A stretch of 23,269 bases of DNA, taken from Bacteroidota bacterium. Its GTDB lineage: Bacteria; Bacteroidota; Bacteroidia; Flavobacteriales; Flavobacteriaceae. A program made the translations under genes and the position numbers. Of this stretch, positions 9,841 through 16,763 are shown in pieces. Where the stretch lies: assembly GCA_021793135.1 (NCBI GenBank), contig JAJYTI010000007.1, positions 1 to 23,269 of the forward strand. Reading direction: 5' to 3'. Position 1 is the stretch's first letter. The number at the start of each line of letters is the position of its first letter. The notes beneath the pieces were generated by a model, which was given only the letters and a program-made list of their open reading frames with translations, was not told the origin of the DNA and made no database searches.

Positions 9841-9957
9841 CGTATTTATTTCTTTAAAATTAATTTCAGTTACTTGCGAATTTACATATTATTAGCTGAA
9901 ATATCAATCTTTAATCGACCTAGGAAGTGTAGATTTGCAGTGAATTCTTATCTTTAC

Positions 9958-9989
9958 TTGAATGCTTGATGAAAATTGGCATAGTTTTG
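9958..9989 (+). promoter_or_regulatory. Predicted Bacteroidota-type promoter for the HD phosphodiesterase gene
   Basis: TAGTTTTG (9982-9989) fits the -7 consensus TAnnTTTG, with a TTG (-33-like) at 9958-9960 and a 21-nt spacer. It lies 59 bp before the start codon at 10049. No such element was found on the minus strand for the thiolase. Confidence 0.55.
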
Positions 9990-10048
9990 TATTGATATAA
10001 ATCTTTAATTTCTACTGAGAAACACAGTACTTACGCAAGATAGCGGTT

Positions 10049-12100
10049 ATGAAAATAAGACAAGTAGCGCAATCCATTTTAGATAAACAGTCCTTTGTGT
10101 TTAAGGCATTTTTATTTGTAGTATCCATTCTTTTAGTAATGTATTTATTGCCAAAAGGTGGACATTTCAAATATCAATTCCAAAAAGGGAAACCATGGCA
10201 GTACGAAAGTCTCTATGCTCCTTTTACTTATACCAATAAAAAACTTCCAGAAGAGATAGAGAAGGAGGAAGGACGCATTATTGCTCAAACACCTCCATAC
10301 TTCGAAATAAAAGAAGATAAAAAGGCCGAGGCAAAAGAAAAATTCTCCGAACTTTTTGAAGATGCCTATGTAGATACGCTTTTCAATGTATCGAAGAGTC
10401 AAGTGAAAAATATAGGACTACAAACTTTAGATAAAGCATATAAATATGGCGTGCTAGACAGAGATTATGCCTATACGCCGAGTAGAAATTTATATTTAAG
10501 AGACGGTAAGGAACTTCAAGAGTTAGTTTATGAAGATCTATATACTACCGAAAGCGTGATGGAGTTGATCGATGAAACTTTATCCCAACAAAAATTAGAT
10601 AAAGTCGCCCCATTTCTTAAAAAACTGATTGCAAGAAGTTTATTGCCTACCATAGAAATCGATCAGAAACTAACCGATAATGTGTTAGATGGTCAAATTC
10701 AATCTATTAATCCAAACACTGGAGTAATTGAAAAAGGTAGTCTCATTATTGCTAAAGGAGAAGTGGTAGAGGGGGATGTACTTCGTGCGCTCATTTCTTT
10801 AGAAACACAATATAAATCTCAAGTTTGGAGTGAGTCTAATCAAACTTGGATAATGATAGGATATGTATTACTAGTCTCTATCGTTTTCTTGATGCTGTTC
10901 TTATTTCTTAAAAAATTCCGTCCTGCGATTTATAATAACAATACTGAAGTAACTTTTATATTTTTCAATATAATTTTGATGGTATTTTTAACCACTGTTG
11001 TTGTAAAAATAGATGCTTCGTATGTATATGTAGTGCCTTTGTGCATATTGCCATTGATTTTTAAATCTTTCTTCGATGCGCGTTTAGGTTTTTTTGCACA
11101 CGTTCTCACTTTATTGCTATTAGGGTTTATAGTGCCAGATAGCTTTATGTACTTGTTCTTGCATATTATTGCTGGAGTTGTTACTATTCTTAGCGTAGAG
11201 GAGTTGTATAAACGTGCCAACTTATTTATATCTGTAGGACAGATTACTTTGGTGTATTTTGTAAGCTATTTGGCTTTCTCTATTATTCAAGAAGGAAGTC
11301 TCGAAGGGATAGAGTGGCAGTATTTTGGATATTTTGTACTGAATGGGATGGTGACTTTATTCGCACATCCACTTATTTATGGTTATGAGAAGATATTTGG
11401 AATGGTCTCTGATGTTTCATTATTAGAGTTAAGCGACACGAATAGTAAATTGCTTAAAGAGTTATCTATTCAAGCACCAGGAACTTTTCACCATTCTTTA
11501 AACGTAGCCAATTTAGCAGAAGCTGCAGCAAATGAAATTGGAGCGAATGCGATGTTAGTTAGAGTAGGAGCACTTTATCATGATATAGGAAAGATGCGAA
11601 ATCCTTCTTTCTTTACAGAGAATCAAGTAAACAATATGAATCCACATGCTGAGTTTGAACCTAAACAAAGTGCAGAGATAATTATAGATCACGTTCTTGA
11701 TGGTATTGAAATAGCTCGTAAAAATAATGTGCCAGATCGTATCATCGATTTTATTAGAACTCACCATGGAGACAGCGTAGTGTATTACTTTTATAAACAA
11801 GAGGAAAAGGAATATGGGGAGGCCGATATAAAAGATTTTCAATATCCAGGTCCTAAGCCATTCTCTAAAGAGACCGCTATATTAATGATGTGTGATTCGG
11901 TAGAAGCAGCAAGTAAGAGTTTAAAAGATCCTACGGCGGCTAAACTAAATGATTTTGTAGAAAAAATTATAGATTCGCAACTGGAAAATGATCAATTTGT
12001 AAATGCTGATATTACCTTACGTGAGATAAGAGATATTAAAAAGGTACTGAAGTTAAAATTGCATAATATGTATCATTTACGAGTAGAGTACCCAGAATAA
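10049..12100 (+). CDS. 7TM-HD membrane phosphohydrolase, PgpH-like c-di-AMP phosphodiesterase
   Basis: Inner-membrane enzyme that by family (PgpH) hydrolyses the second messenger c-di-AMP. Length 683 is normal. Order of parts: a transmembrane helix (about 18-34); an extracytoplasmic 7TMR-HDED domain rich in charged residues (about 50-260); a cluster of about seven transmembrane helices (about 266-445); and a cytoplasmic HD domain (about 475-640). Metal ligands visible are His481/His482 in FHHSLNVANLAEAA, His511-Asp512 in LYHDIGK, His533 in NPHAEF and the His572-His573-Gly-Asp motif. All core HD residues are present, so the enzyme should be active. It is monocistronic, with its own predicted promoter upstream. 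Specificity for c-di-AMP is inferred from the architecture. Confidence 0.9.
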   Translation: MKIRQVAQSILDKQSFVFKAFLFVVSILLVMYLLPKGGHFKYQFQKGKPWQYESLYAPFTYTNKKLPEEIEKEEGRIIAQTPPYFEIKEDKKAEAKEKFSELFEDAYVDTLFNVSKSQVKNIGLQTLDKAYKYGVLDRDYAYTPSRNLYLRDGKELQELVYEDLYTTESVMELIDETLSQQKLDKVAPFLKKLIARSLLPTIEIDQKLTDNVLDGQIQSINPNTGVIEKGSLIIAKGEVVEGDVLRALISLETQYKSQVWSESNQTWIMIGYVLLVSIVFLMLFLFLKKFRPAIYNNNTEVTFIFFNIILMVFLTTVVVKIDASYVYVVPLCILPLIFKSFFDARLGFFAHVLTLLLLGFIVPDSFMYLFLHIIAGVVTILSVEELYKRANLFISVGQITLVYFVSYLAFSIIQEGSLEGIEWQYFGYFVLNGMVTLFAHPLIYGYEKIFGMVSDVSLLELSDTNSKLLKELSIQAPGTFHHSLNVANLAEAAANEIGANAMLVRVGALYHDIGKMRNPSFFTENQVNNMNPHAEFEPKQSAEIIIDHVLDGIEIARKNNVPDRIIDFIRTHHGDSVVYYFYKQEEKEYGEADIKDFQYPGPKPFSKETAILMMCDSVEAASKSLKDPTAAKLNDFVEKIIDSQLENDQFVNADITLREIRDIKKVLKLKLHNMYHLRVEYPE

Positions 12101-12197
12101 AAAAAATGTTTAAAAATATTTTCTATTGCAAGTGTGTGATTGTGTGATAGGTAAGTATAGTAGGGCATAGAAGAGGATTAAAATTGTTTGCATAAGC

Positions 12198-12228
12198 TTG
12201 CTAGTTTAAAAAAAGCGACTTATATTTG
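12198..12228 (+). promoter_or_regulatory. Predicted promoter of the tRNA cluster
   Basis: TATATTTG (12221-12228) is an exact TAnnTTTG -7 element, with TTG at 12198-12200 and a 20-nt spacer. It lies 45 bp upstream of the tRNA-Ser 5' end. Confidence 0.6.
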
Positions 12229-12273
12229 CCTCGCAATTGAAAGGAAAAGACGTTCTTTATTTAATTGAAAATT

Positions 12274-12357
12274 GGAGAGGTGCCAGAGTGGTAATGGAGC
12301 AGATTGCTAATCTGTCAACGGGAAACCGTTGCCAGGGTTCGAATCCCTGTCTCTCCG
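12274..12357 (+). tRNA. tRNA-Ser (anticodon GCT)
   Basis: 84 nt with 7-bp acceptor stem GGAGAGG / TCTCTCC (one G-U pair) and discriminator G. The anticodon loop of GATTGCTAATC carries GCT at 12306-12308. There is a long class-II variable arm (CAACGGGAAACCGTTG) and T-loop GTTCGAATC. It reads AGC/AGU codons. CCA is not encoded. First gene of the tRNA cluster. Confidence 0.96.
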
Positions 12358-12373
12358 CAAAGTAAAAATTTCT

Positions 12374-12448
12374 CGGGGTGTAGCGTAGCCCGGTTATCGC
12401 GCTTGGTTTGGGACCAAGAGGTCGCAGGTTCGAATCCTGCCACCCCGA
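12374..12448 (+). tRNA. tRNA-Pro (anticodon TGG), copy 1
   Basis: 75 nt with acceptor stem CGGGGTG / CACCCCG and discriminator A. The anticodon arm CTTGG-TTTGGGA-CCAAG gives anticodon TGG, and the T-arm is GCAGGTTCGAATCCTGC. CCA is not encoded. It starts 16 nt after tRNA-Ser and is followed by a terminator-like hairpin. Confidence 0.96.
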
Positions 12449-12449
12449 C

Positions 12450-12489
12450 AAAAAGTAACTATGGAATAAAAGATATAGTTGCTTTTTTT
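12450..12489 (+). terminator. Terminator after tRNA-Pro copy 1
   Basis: AAAAAGTAACTAT (12450-12462) pairs with ATAGTTGCTTTTT (12475-12487) with one G-U pair and a 12-nt loop. A run of seven T follows from 12483. It immediately follows the tRNA. Confidence 0.75.
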
Positions 12490-12534
12490 GTTTTAAGAAG
12501 TTTTTACTTACTCATGTTATAAATATTGTTTTTA

Positions 12535-12609
12535 CGGGGTGTAGCGTAGCCCGGTTATCGCGCTTGGTTTGGGACCAAGAGGTCGCAGGTTCGAATCCTG
12601 CCACCCCGA
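12535..12609 (+). tRNA. tRNA-Pro (anticodon TGG), copy 2
   Basis: Identical over all 75 bases to the first tRNA-Pro, 161 bp further on, with the same anticodon TGG. CCA is not encoded. The flanks differ except for a short ACAAAAA after the gene. It has its own, stronger hairpin downstream. Confidence 0.96.
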
Positions 12610-12610
12610 C

Positions 12611-12650
12611 AAAAAAGCTTGAAATCCTTATAGGACTTCAAGCTTTTTTT
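12611..12650 (+). terminator. Terminator after tRNA-Pro copy 2
   Basis: AAAAAAGCTTGAA pairs with TTCAAGCTTTTTT. After one A-C mismatch the stem extends with TCC/GGA to a short loop. A run of seven T lies at 12644-12650. Clear intrinsic terminator closing the tRNA cluster. Confidence 0.85.
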
Positions 12651-12840
12651 GTTTTAGAAAATGCTTTCCCGTATTTATTTAATCTTATGAATAGACTGGG
12701 AATGTATTATGTATGCTTGTCGATAAGAAAGTATTTTAAGCTTCCTGTTTTTGATAGTAAAATCAAAGATATGTTGAAGTAGAGAATTTTCTGATTGCAT
12801 TTTATAGAAGAAATATCTGTAATAAGACTTCCTATGAAAA

Positions 12841-12966
12841 TTATTTCCCTTTTAATTCCACAACATCTTTCTTCAATTCCGCCAACATTCTAAGAATCAC
12901 TTGGCTGTCCAGTTCAAAATCTTCTTTGCTAAACTCTTCCGTAGCAATACTACACGCAAACTCCCA
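12841..12966 (-). pseudogene. Displaced 3' fragment of an S24/XRE repressor gene
   Basis: This stretch aligns without gaps to 22331-22456, the last 41 codons plus stop of the intact S24 repressor gene (offset 9490). Five bases differ. Two are silent third-position changes in Lys and Asp codons, one is a silent Leu change, one swaps TAG for TAA at the stop, and one changes Asn to Ser. Homology begins exactly at the stop codon and ends abruptly at 12966. No start or DNA-binding domain remains. The mostly silent pattern means the two copies diverged while both were functional genes, rather than through random decay after a local duplication. Confidence 0.85.
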
Positions 12967-12995
12967 TATCATATATTGTCAAAAATGTAAACTAG

Positions 12996-13023
12996 TTCTT
13001 TAAATTTGTTTCTTTAAATTTGT
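12996..13023 (+). repeat. Tandem 14-bp repeat, each unit with a TAnnTTTG element
   Basis: TTCTTTAAATTTGT occurs twice back to back (12996-13009 and 13010-13023). Each unit contains TAAATTTG (13001-13008 and 13015-13022), an exact match to the Bacteroidota -7 consensus. A TTG at 12976-12978 lies 22 nt before the first. It may be a former promoter of the downstream remnant. Confidence 0.5.
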
Positions 13024-13041
13024 TTTTTTATTTCGTCCAAA

Positions 13042-13212
13042 GTGAATTATAACAAAGCACTACAAACCAATGACGGACAAGTGATTTCTAAGTTATCGGA
13101 TAAAATAAAGGAGATGCTTAAGCTAGATTTGTTACCAAATAAACTCACCGAAAAACAGTTTATTCAAGTGGTTATTAAAGATTATAATTTTTATACTGGG
13201 AAGGATAGTTGA
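13042..13212 (+). pseudogene. Coding remnant of unknown origin, no ATG at a sensible place
   Basis: An open stretch from the GTG at 13042 to TGA at 13210-13212 reads as a plausible hydrophilic, helical C-terminus of 56 residues. It includes DGQVISKLSDKIKEML and EKQFIQVVIKDYNFYTG and ends in GKDS. The frame is closed by a TAA just upstream (13015-13017), and there is no ATG before an internal Met, so it looks like the tail of a truncated gene. I do not recognise the family. It lies between the displaced S24 fragment and the response-regulator gene. Codon use looks like neighbouring coding DNA, but a chance open frame cannot be excluded. Confidence 0.35.
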
Positions 13213-13255
13213 TTAGGTAATAGAACTTAAGTGTTGTACCAGCAACTTAAAAACT

Positions 13256-13302
13256 AGCTATTAAAAGCTATTTTATGGTTATAATAATAAGCCTTAGTTT
13301 TG
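13256..13302 (+). promoter_or_regulatory. Predicted promoter and tandem repeat upstream of the response-regulator gene
   Basis: TAGTTTTG (13295-13302) fits the TAnnTTTG -7 element, 29 bp before the start codon; no good -33 TTG is seen. AGCTATT occurs at 13256-13262 and 13266-13272, a direct repeat with 10-bp period just upstream. OmpR/PhoB-family regulators bind such direct repeats, so autoregulation is plausible but unproven. Confidence 0.4.
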
Positions 13303-13331
13303 AATACACTTAAAAATAAAGTTTAATTCCC

Positions 13332-14021
13332 ATGAATCAAACACCAAAGAAAATTTTATTAGTAGAGGATGATGTGCAGTTACATATAAATATTAAAGAA
13401 GCATTAACTGCAGATGGTTTTGTTGTGGAAGGCGCTTTCGATGGAGTTATAGCACAACGCTTGCTTAAAACAAATACATACGATTGTTTATTAATTGATT
13501 TAAACCTACCTGGGAAAAATGGGTATGAGATTTGTGCGGATTTTAGAAAAACAGATAGCCATACGCCCATTCTTATTTTAACTGCCTTCGACTCCTTGGA
13601 TGATAAAGTAAAAGGTTTTGAACACGGTGCAGATGATTATCTTACCAAACCATTTTATATACGAGAATTGATCCTACGAATCCAAGCATTATTAAAACGA
13701 AGCGTGGTGCTGGAAACCGAAGAAGAAGTGTATAGTTTACATGGTATTCATATGAATAACACTCGAAAGAAAGTGACCAGAAATGGAGAAAATATTGACT
13801 TAACGCGAAGGGAATATCAAGTACTATTGATGCTTCTAAAACGAAATGGCGATTTTGTTTCTAAAAAAGAACTTATAAAAGCCATTTGGGGTTCTGCTAC
13901 TGGAATGCATACCAATACAATTGAAGTGTATATTAATTTTTTACGTAATAAAATCGATAAACCCTTCCAAACAGAAAATATCAAAACTAAAATTGGCTAC
14001 GGATATTATATAGGAGCGTAA
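13332..14021 (+). CDS. OmpR/PhoB-family response regulator of a metal-efflux two-component system
   Basis: DNA-binding regulator phosphorylated by the kinase encoded next to it. The receiver domain (about 7-122) has the acidic pocket Glu12-Asp13-Asp14, phosphoacceptor Asp56 in LLIDLNLPG, switch Thr84 in LILTAFD and Lys106 in LTKPF. The winged-helix DNA-binding domain (about 132-228) shows RREYQVLLMLL, the recognition helix region HTNTIEVYINFLRNKID and the wing GYGYYIG. At 229 residues it is full length. The kinase gene starts one base after its stop, so translation is probably coupled. Because an RND efflux operon follows, it most likely controls that operon, as CusR and CzcR do in proteobacteria. 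The signal is not known. Confidence 0.93.
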   Translation: MNQTPKKILLVEDDVQLHINIKEALTADGFVVEGAFDGVIAQRLLKTNTYDCLLIDLNLPGKNGYEICADFRKTDSHTPILILTAFDSLDDKVKGFEHGADDYLTKPFYIRELILRIQALLKRSVVLETEEEVYSLHGIHMNNTRKKVTRNGENIDLTRREYQVLLMLLKRNGDFVSKKELIKAIWGSATGMHTNTIEVYINFLRNKIDKPFQTENIKTKIGYGYYIGA

Positions 14022-14022
14022 G

Positions 14023-15378
14023 ATGAGTATTAGAAAGAAAATATTATTCTATTTTTTGAGTACCGTTTTGTTGCTTACTACAATAATTTTGGTGCTGATT
14101 TACACTATTTTTAAAGAGTATAGAGAAGAACAATTTCAACAAAGACAGAACGATAAAATACAGCTTACCTTAAAATTGCTTACCGAGTTTGAAGAGATAG
14201 ACGAAGAACTCTTTCAAGCGTTAGATCGATCGACTATTCATGATATTTATGATGAAAAACTTTTGTTGTTCGATGCGGATCAGCACTTACTTTATGAAAG
14301 TGTAGATGATTTAACCATAAACAAAACAGAAGAAATATTAGGGCAACTTTCAAAAGATAATGTTTGGATAGAAACCAAAGAGGAGTTGTACGATGTTGTA
14401 GGAGTAAGTATTCAATATAAAGGCAATACATATTATGGAATTAGCAAAGCCTATGATAAGTTTGGCTATGAGTTACTCTCCTTTTTACGGATGGCTTTTG
14501 TGGCTTTGTTTGTGTTTATGGTGATACTGATTGTTTTGGTATCGTATTATTTGTCAAATAAAATAGCCAATCCGATCATTCAGTTAACCAAAGAGATTTC
14601 GGATTATAATATAGAAGACGAACACATCGAAATTCCAGTAGATTCGGACGAAGCAGAAACCACTATTTTGGCCGAGCGATTTAATGATTTAATGGATAAG
14701 ATAAAAGTATCCTTCTCCTTTCAGCGTAATGCTGTGCAACACATTTCCCATGAGTTAAATACCCCGATAGCAGTTTTGGTTTCCAATTTCGATAAAATGG
14801 AACAGCAAACCGATTTGCAAAAACTTCAAGAACTTATACAAAAACAAAAAAAAGATACGCGTAAGTTGAGTCAAATAATCAATGCACTTCTAAAGTTAAC
14901 CATGGCTGAGACAGGAAGTAGTGCAGTCAAAGTATCTATAAGGATCGATGAAATGCTTTTTGACTTATGCGAAGAATTACAAGTGTTATATCCGAACTTT
15001 CAATTTCAAATTGAATATCAGAATTCAGAAATGAACGCAGATCTATTGGAAGTTTCTGCCGATGAAAACCTGTTGCGAGCAGCGCTTATGAATTTAATGC
15101 TCAACTGCATAAAACATGGAGATGAGAAAGGTGCGCTAGTTGAAATAATGGAAAATAAAGGGAAATTACAACTGACGTTTAAAAATCATGGATCCGTTAT
15201 TACTCTGGAAGAAAGACAATACTTATTTAAACACTTCTTCCGAGGAGAAAATAGCCAAGGAAAAAAAGGTTTTGGTTTGGGGCTTATTTTTATCAAAAAA
15301 ATATTAAAATTACACAATGCTAAGATTTCTTACGAAGCACCTAACGAGAATACCAATATCTTTAAAGTAAACTTTTAA
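14023..15378 (+). CDS. Membrane sensor histidine kinase of the same two-component system
   Basis: Senses an extracytoplasmic signal and phosphorylates the adjacent response regulator. Parts in order: TM1 (about 8-30); a periplasmic region of about 120 residues; TM2 (about 153-177); HAMP (about 178-230); the dimerisation/phosphoacceptor domain with His243 in HISHELNTPIA; and the ATPase domain with N box ALMNLMLNCIKHG and G2 box KKGFGLGLIF. The G1 position reads KNHGSVI rather than the classical DxGxG, a degenerate form that may still be functional. Length 451 is usual. The periplasmic part is acidic and shows no obvious Cys/His/Met metal cluster, so metal sensing is inferred only from the neighbouring pump genes. 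Confidence 0.92.
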   Translation: MSIRKKILFYFLSTVLLLTTIILVLIYTIFKEYREEQFQQRQNDKIQLTLKLLTEFEEIDEELFQALDRSTIHDIYDEKLLLFDADQHLLYESVDDLTINKTEEILGQLSKDNVWIETKEELYDVVGVSIQYKGNTYYGISKAYDKFGYELLSFLRMAFVALFVFMVILIVLVSYYLSNKIANPIIQLTKEISDYNIEDEHIEIPVDSDEAETTILAERFNDLMDKIKVSFSFQRNAVQHISHELNTPIAVLVSNFDKMEQQTDLQKLQELIQKQKKDTRKLSQIINALLKLTMAETGSSAVKVSIRIDEMLFDLCEELQVLYPNFQFQIEYQNSEMNADLLEVSADENLLRAALMNLMLNCIKHGDEKGALVEIMENKGKLQLTFKNHGSVITLEERQYLFKHFFRGENSQGKKGFGLGLIFIKKILKLHNAKISYEAPNENTNIFKVNF

Positions 15379-15392
15379 GTGTATTTATAAAA

Positions 15393-15460
15393 TAGTCTTT
15401 TAATAGACTTTTATAATACAGAATTTATCTAAACTTTATTTCGTTTAAGGTTAATTTAAG
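15393..15460 (+). promoter_or_regulatory. Candidate response-regulator sites upstream of the efflux operon
   Basis: The 126-bp gap between kinase and TolC genes holds two direct repeats with 11-bp period. TAGTCTTTTA / TAGACTTTTA (15393-15402, 15404-15413) match at nine of ten bases. TTTAAG-N5-TTTAAG (15444-15449, 15455-15460) is exact. An 11-bp period fits tandem binding by an OmpR/PhoB regulator. No exact TAnnTTTG element is present, so the promoter itself is not placed. Confidence 0.35.
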
Positions 15461-15504
15461 CTGTATTGCGTTTTGTTTGTAATCGAATTTATCCTCGGTT
15501 GCTT

Positions 15505-16758
15505 ATGAACACGTTTTTAAAAACTTTTCTCATTACTTTTTTTATTAGCTTAGTTGCACATGCTGGTTCTATCCAATCTATGGATACATTAAAGCTAGAT
15601 GTTGTCTCGTATGAAAAACTGTTTTTGGAGAAAAACCTCTCTATTCTAGCACAGCAACTCTCGGTAGCCCAAGAGGAAGCCTTGCTTATTCAGGAAAAGG
15701 CATGGAATAATCCTGAATTGAGTATTTCCGATGTTAATTTATGGTCCCCATCCAAGGAGTCTTCGGTGCAACAATTTGAGGTGGCATTAGAAACACTTAT
15801 TCAAACTGCAGGAAAACGAAAAAATCGTATTCGAATGCAAGAGCTGTCGGGCGAAATGGCAAAGAAAGAATACGAAACCTTGCTCCGACAACTTAAAAAG
15901 GAAGTTCGTACGAAATTAGCAGAGCTAGTGTATTACCAAGAAATTATTCCTGTATATCGTAGCTTAAATAAAAACATAGAGCAAATACTACAAATCAGTA
16001 AAGAGCAAGCGCAGCAACGTATGTATCCGCGCGAAGAGCTTCTTAGACTCCAAACTTTAAAGCTAGAACTCTCCAAAGATATCTTTGATCTAAAACAAGA
16101 AAAGCAAGGTTTAATAAGTGATTTATTACAATATATCCAATTATCGCCTGCCGAGAATCTGTATATAATATCGGATGAAAGTACTTCGATTTCTGAACGA
16201 TTTTCACAAATAAACTTAACGGATTTAGGTAGCTTAGAAACACGTCCAGATTTACAACTTTTTGAATTACAAAAGAAACAGGCAGAAACCGCTATTAAGT
16301 TAGCTAAGTCAGAAGCTTACCCGGATTTCTCCCTCGAAGCGTCCTACAATAGATTCGATGGGATGTGGAAAGATTATATCGGTTTTGGAATTTCACTTGA
16401 CTTACCCATTTTCAATAGAAACCAAGGGGAGATAAGATTTGCTGAAGAAGCCATTGCGATACAAAAACTAGAACAAAAAAAGTTTTTATTAGAAGTGCAG
16501 CACGAACTGGAAAAGGAGTATCAAAAACTAGAACAACTTTTGGTTATTCGCAATGAAATAGAAGCAGATTATCGAGAAGGCTTAGAAAATATGCTAAGGA
16601 TTTATACAAAGGATTATAAAGAGCGAAGTATCAATTTACTCACATTTCTCGACATTCAAGAGGCCTATTTACAAGGACAAAATATGCTGTTGTCTTTAGA
16701 GAAAGAAATCGTGGAAACATGGGAGTCCTTAAAATATCAAATCGGATCGAAAAATTAA
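15505..16758 (+). CDS. TolC/CusC-type outer-membrane efflux protein
   Basis: Outer-membrane channel of the tripartite efflux pump encoded here. I place the start at ATG 15505, not at the in-frame TTG 39 bp upstream, because the protein then begins with a clean signal peptide (MNTFLKTFLITFFISLVAHA, cleavage before Gly21). The 417-residue product has two OEP repeats with long coiled-coil helices. The second carries the family signature around TRPDLQLFELQKKQAET, then YPDFSLEASY and DLPIFNRNQGE. There is no lipobox, unlike CusC, so it is closer to CzcC-like or Bacteroidota TolC proteins. The membrane-fusion gene follows 5 bp later in the same operon. Confidence 0.9.
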   Translation: MNTFLKTFLITFFISLVAHAGSIQSMDTLKLDVVSYEKLFLEKNLSILAQQLSVAQEEALLIQEKAWNNPELSISDVNLWSPSKESSVQQFEVALETLIQTAGKRKNRIRMQELSGEMAKKEYETLLRQLKKEVRTKLAELVYYQEIIPVYRSLNKNIEQILQISKEQAQQRMYPREELLRLQTLKLELSKDIFDLKQEKQGLISDLLQYIQLSPAENLYIISDESTSISERFSQINLTDLGSLETRPDLQLFELQKKQAETAIKLAKSEAYPDFSLEASYNRFDGMWKDYIGFGISLDLPIFNRNQGEIRFAEEAIAIQKLEQKKFLLEVQHELEKEYQKLEQLLVIRNEIEADYREGLENMLRIYTKDYKERSINLLTFLDIQEAYLQGQNMLLSLEKEIVETWESLKYQIGSKN

Positions 16759-16763
16759 ATACT

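Noticed and set aside
9992..10002. TTGATATAAAT, one base off the half-site of the S24 operator
   Set aside because: There is no partner half-site in inverted orientation at the right spacing, and AT-rich DNA makes a single match likely by chance.
12257..12522. Open frames on both strands across the tRNA genes
   Set aside because: They are read-throughs of tRNA sequence; the cloverleaf features explain the DNA fully.
12687..12782. Small plus-strand frame starting MNRLGMYYVC, 31 codons
   Set aside because: No promoter, no recognisable domain and AT-rich surroundings; it cannot be told apart from a chance frame.
15394..15412. Hairpin AGTCT-N6-AGACT followed by TTTT after the kinase gene
   Set aside because: A 5-bp AT-rich stem is too weak for a convincing terminator; the same bases are better described as a direct repeat.
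15466..15504. Upstream TTG start for the TolC-type protein
   Set aside because: The ATG at 15505 begins a clean signal peptide, and the extra residues do not resemble one.
16719..16763. Upstream ATG for the adaptor lipoprotein, overlapping the TolC gene
   Set aside because: It would put 15 charged residues before the lipoprotein signal; the ATG at 16764 gives a proper signal and a 5-bp intergenic gap.
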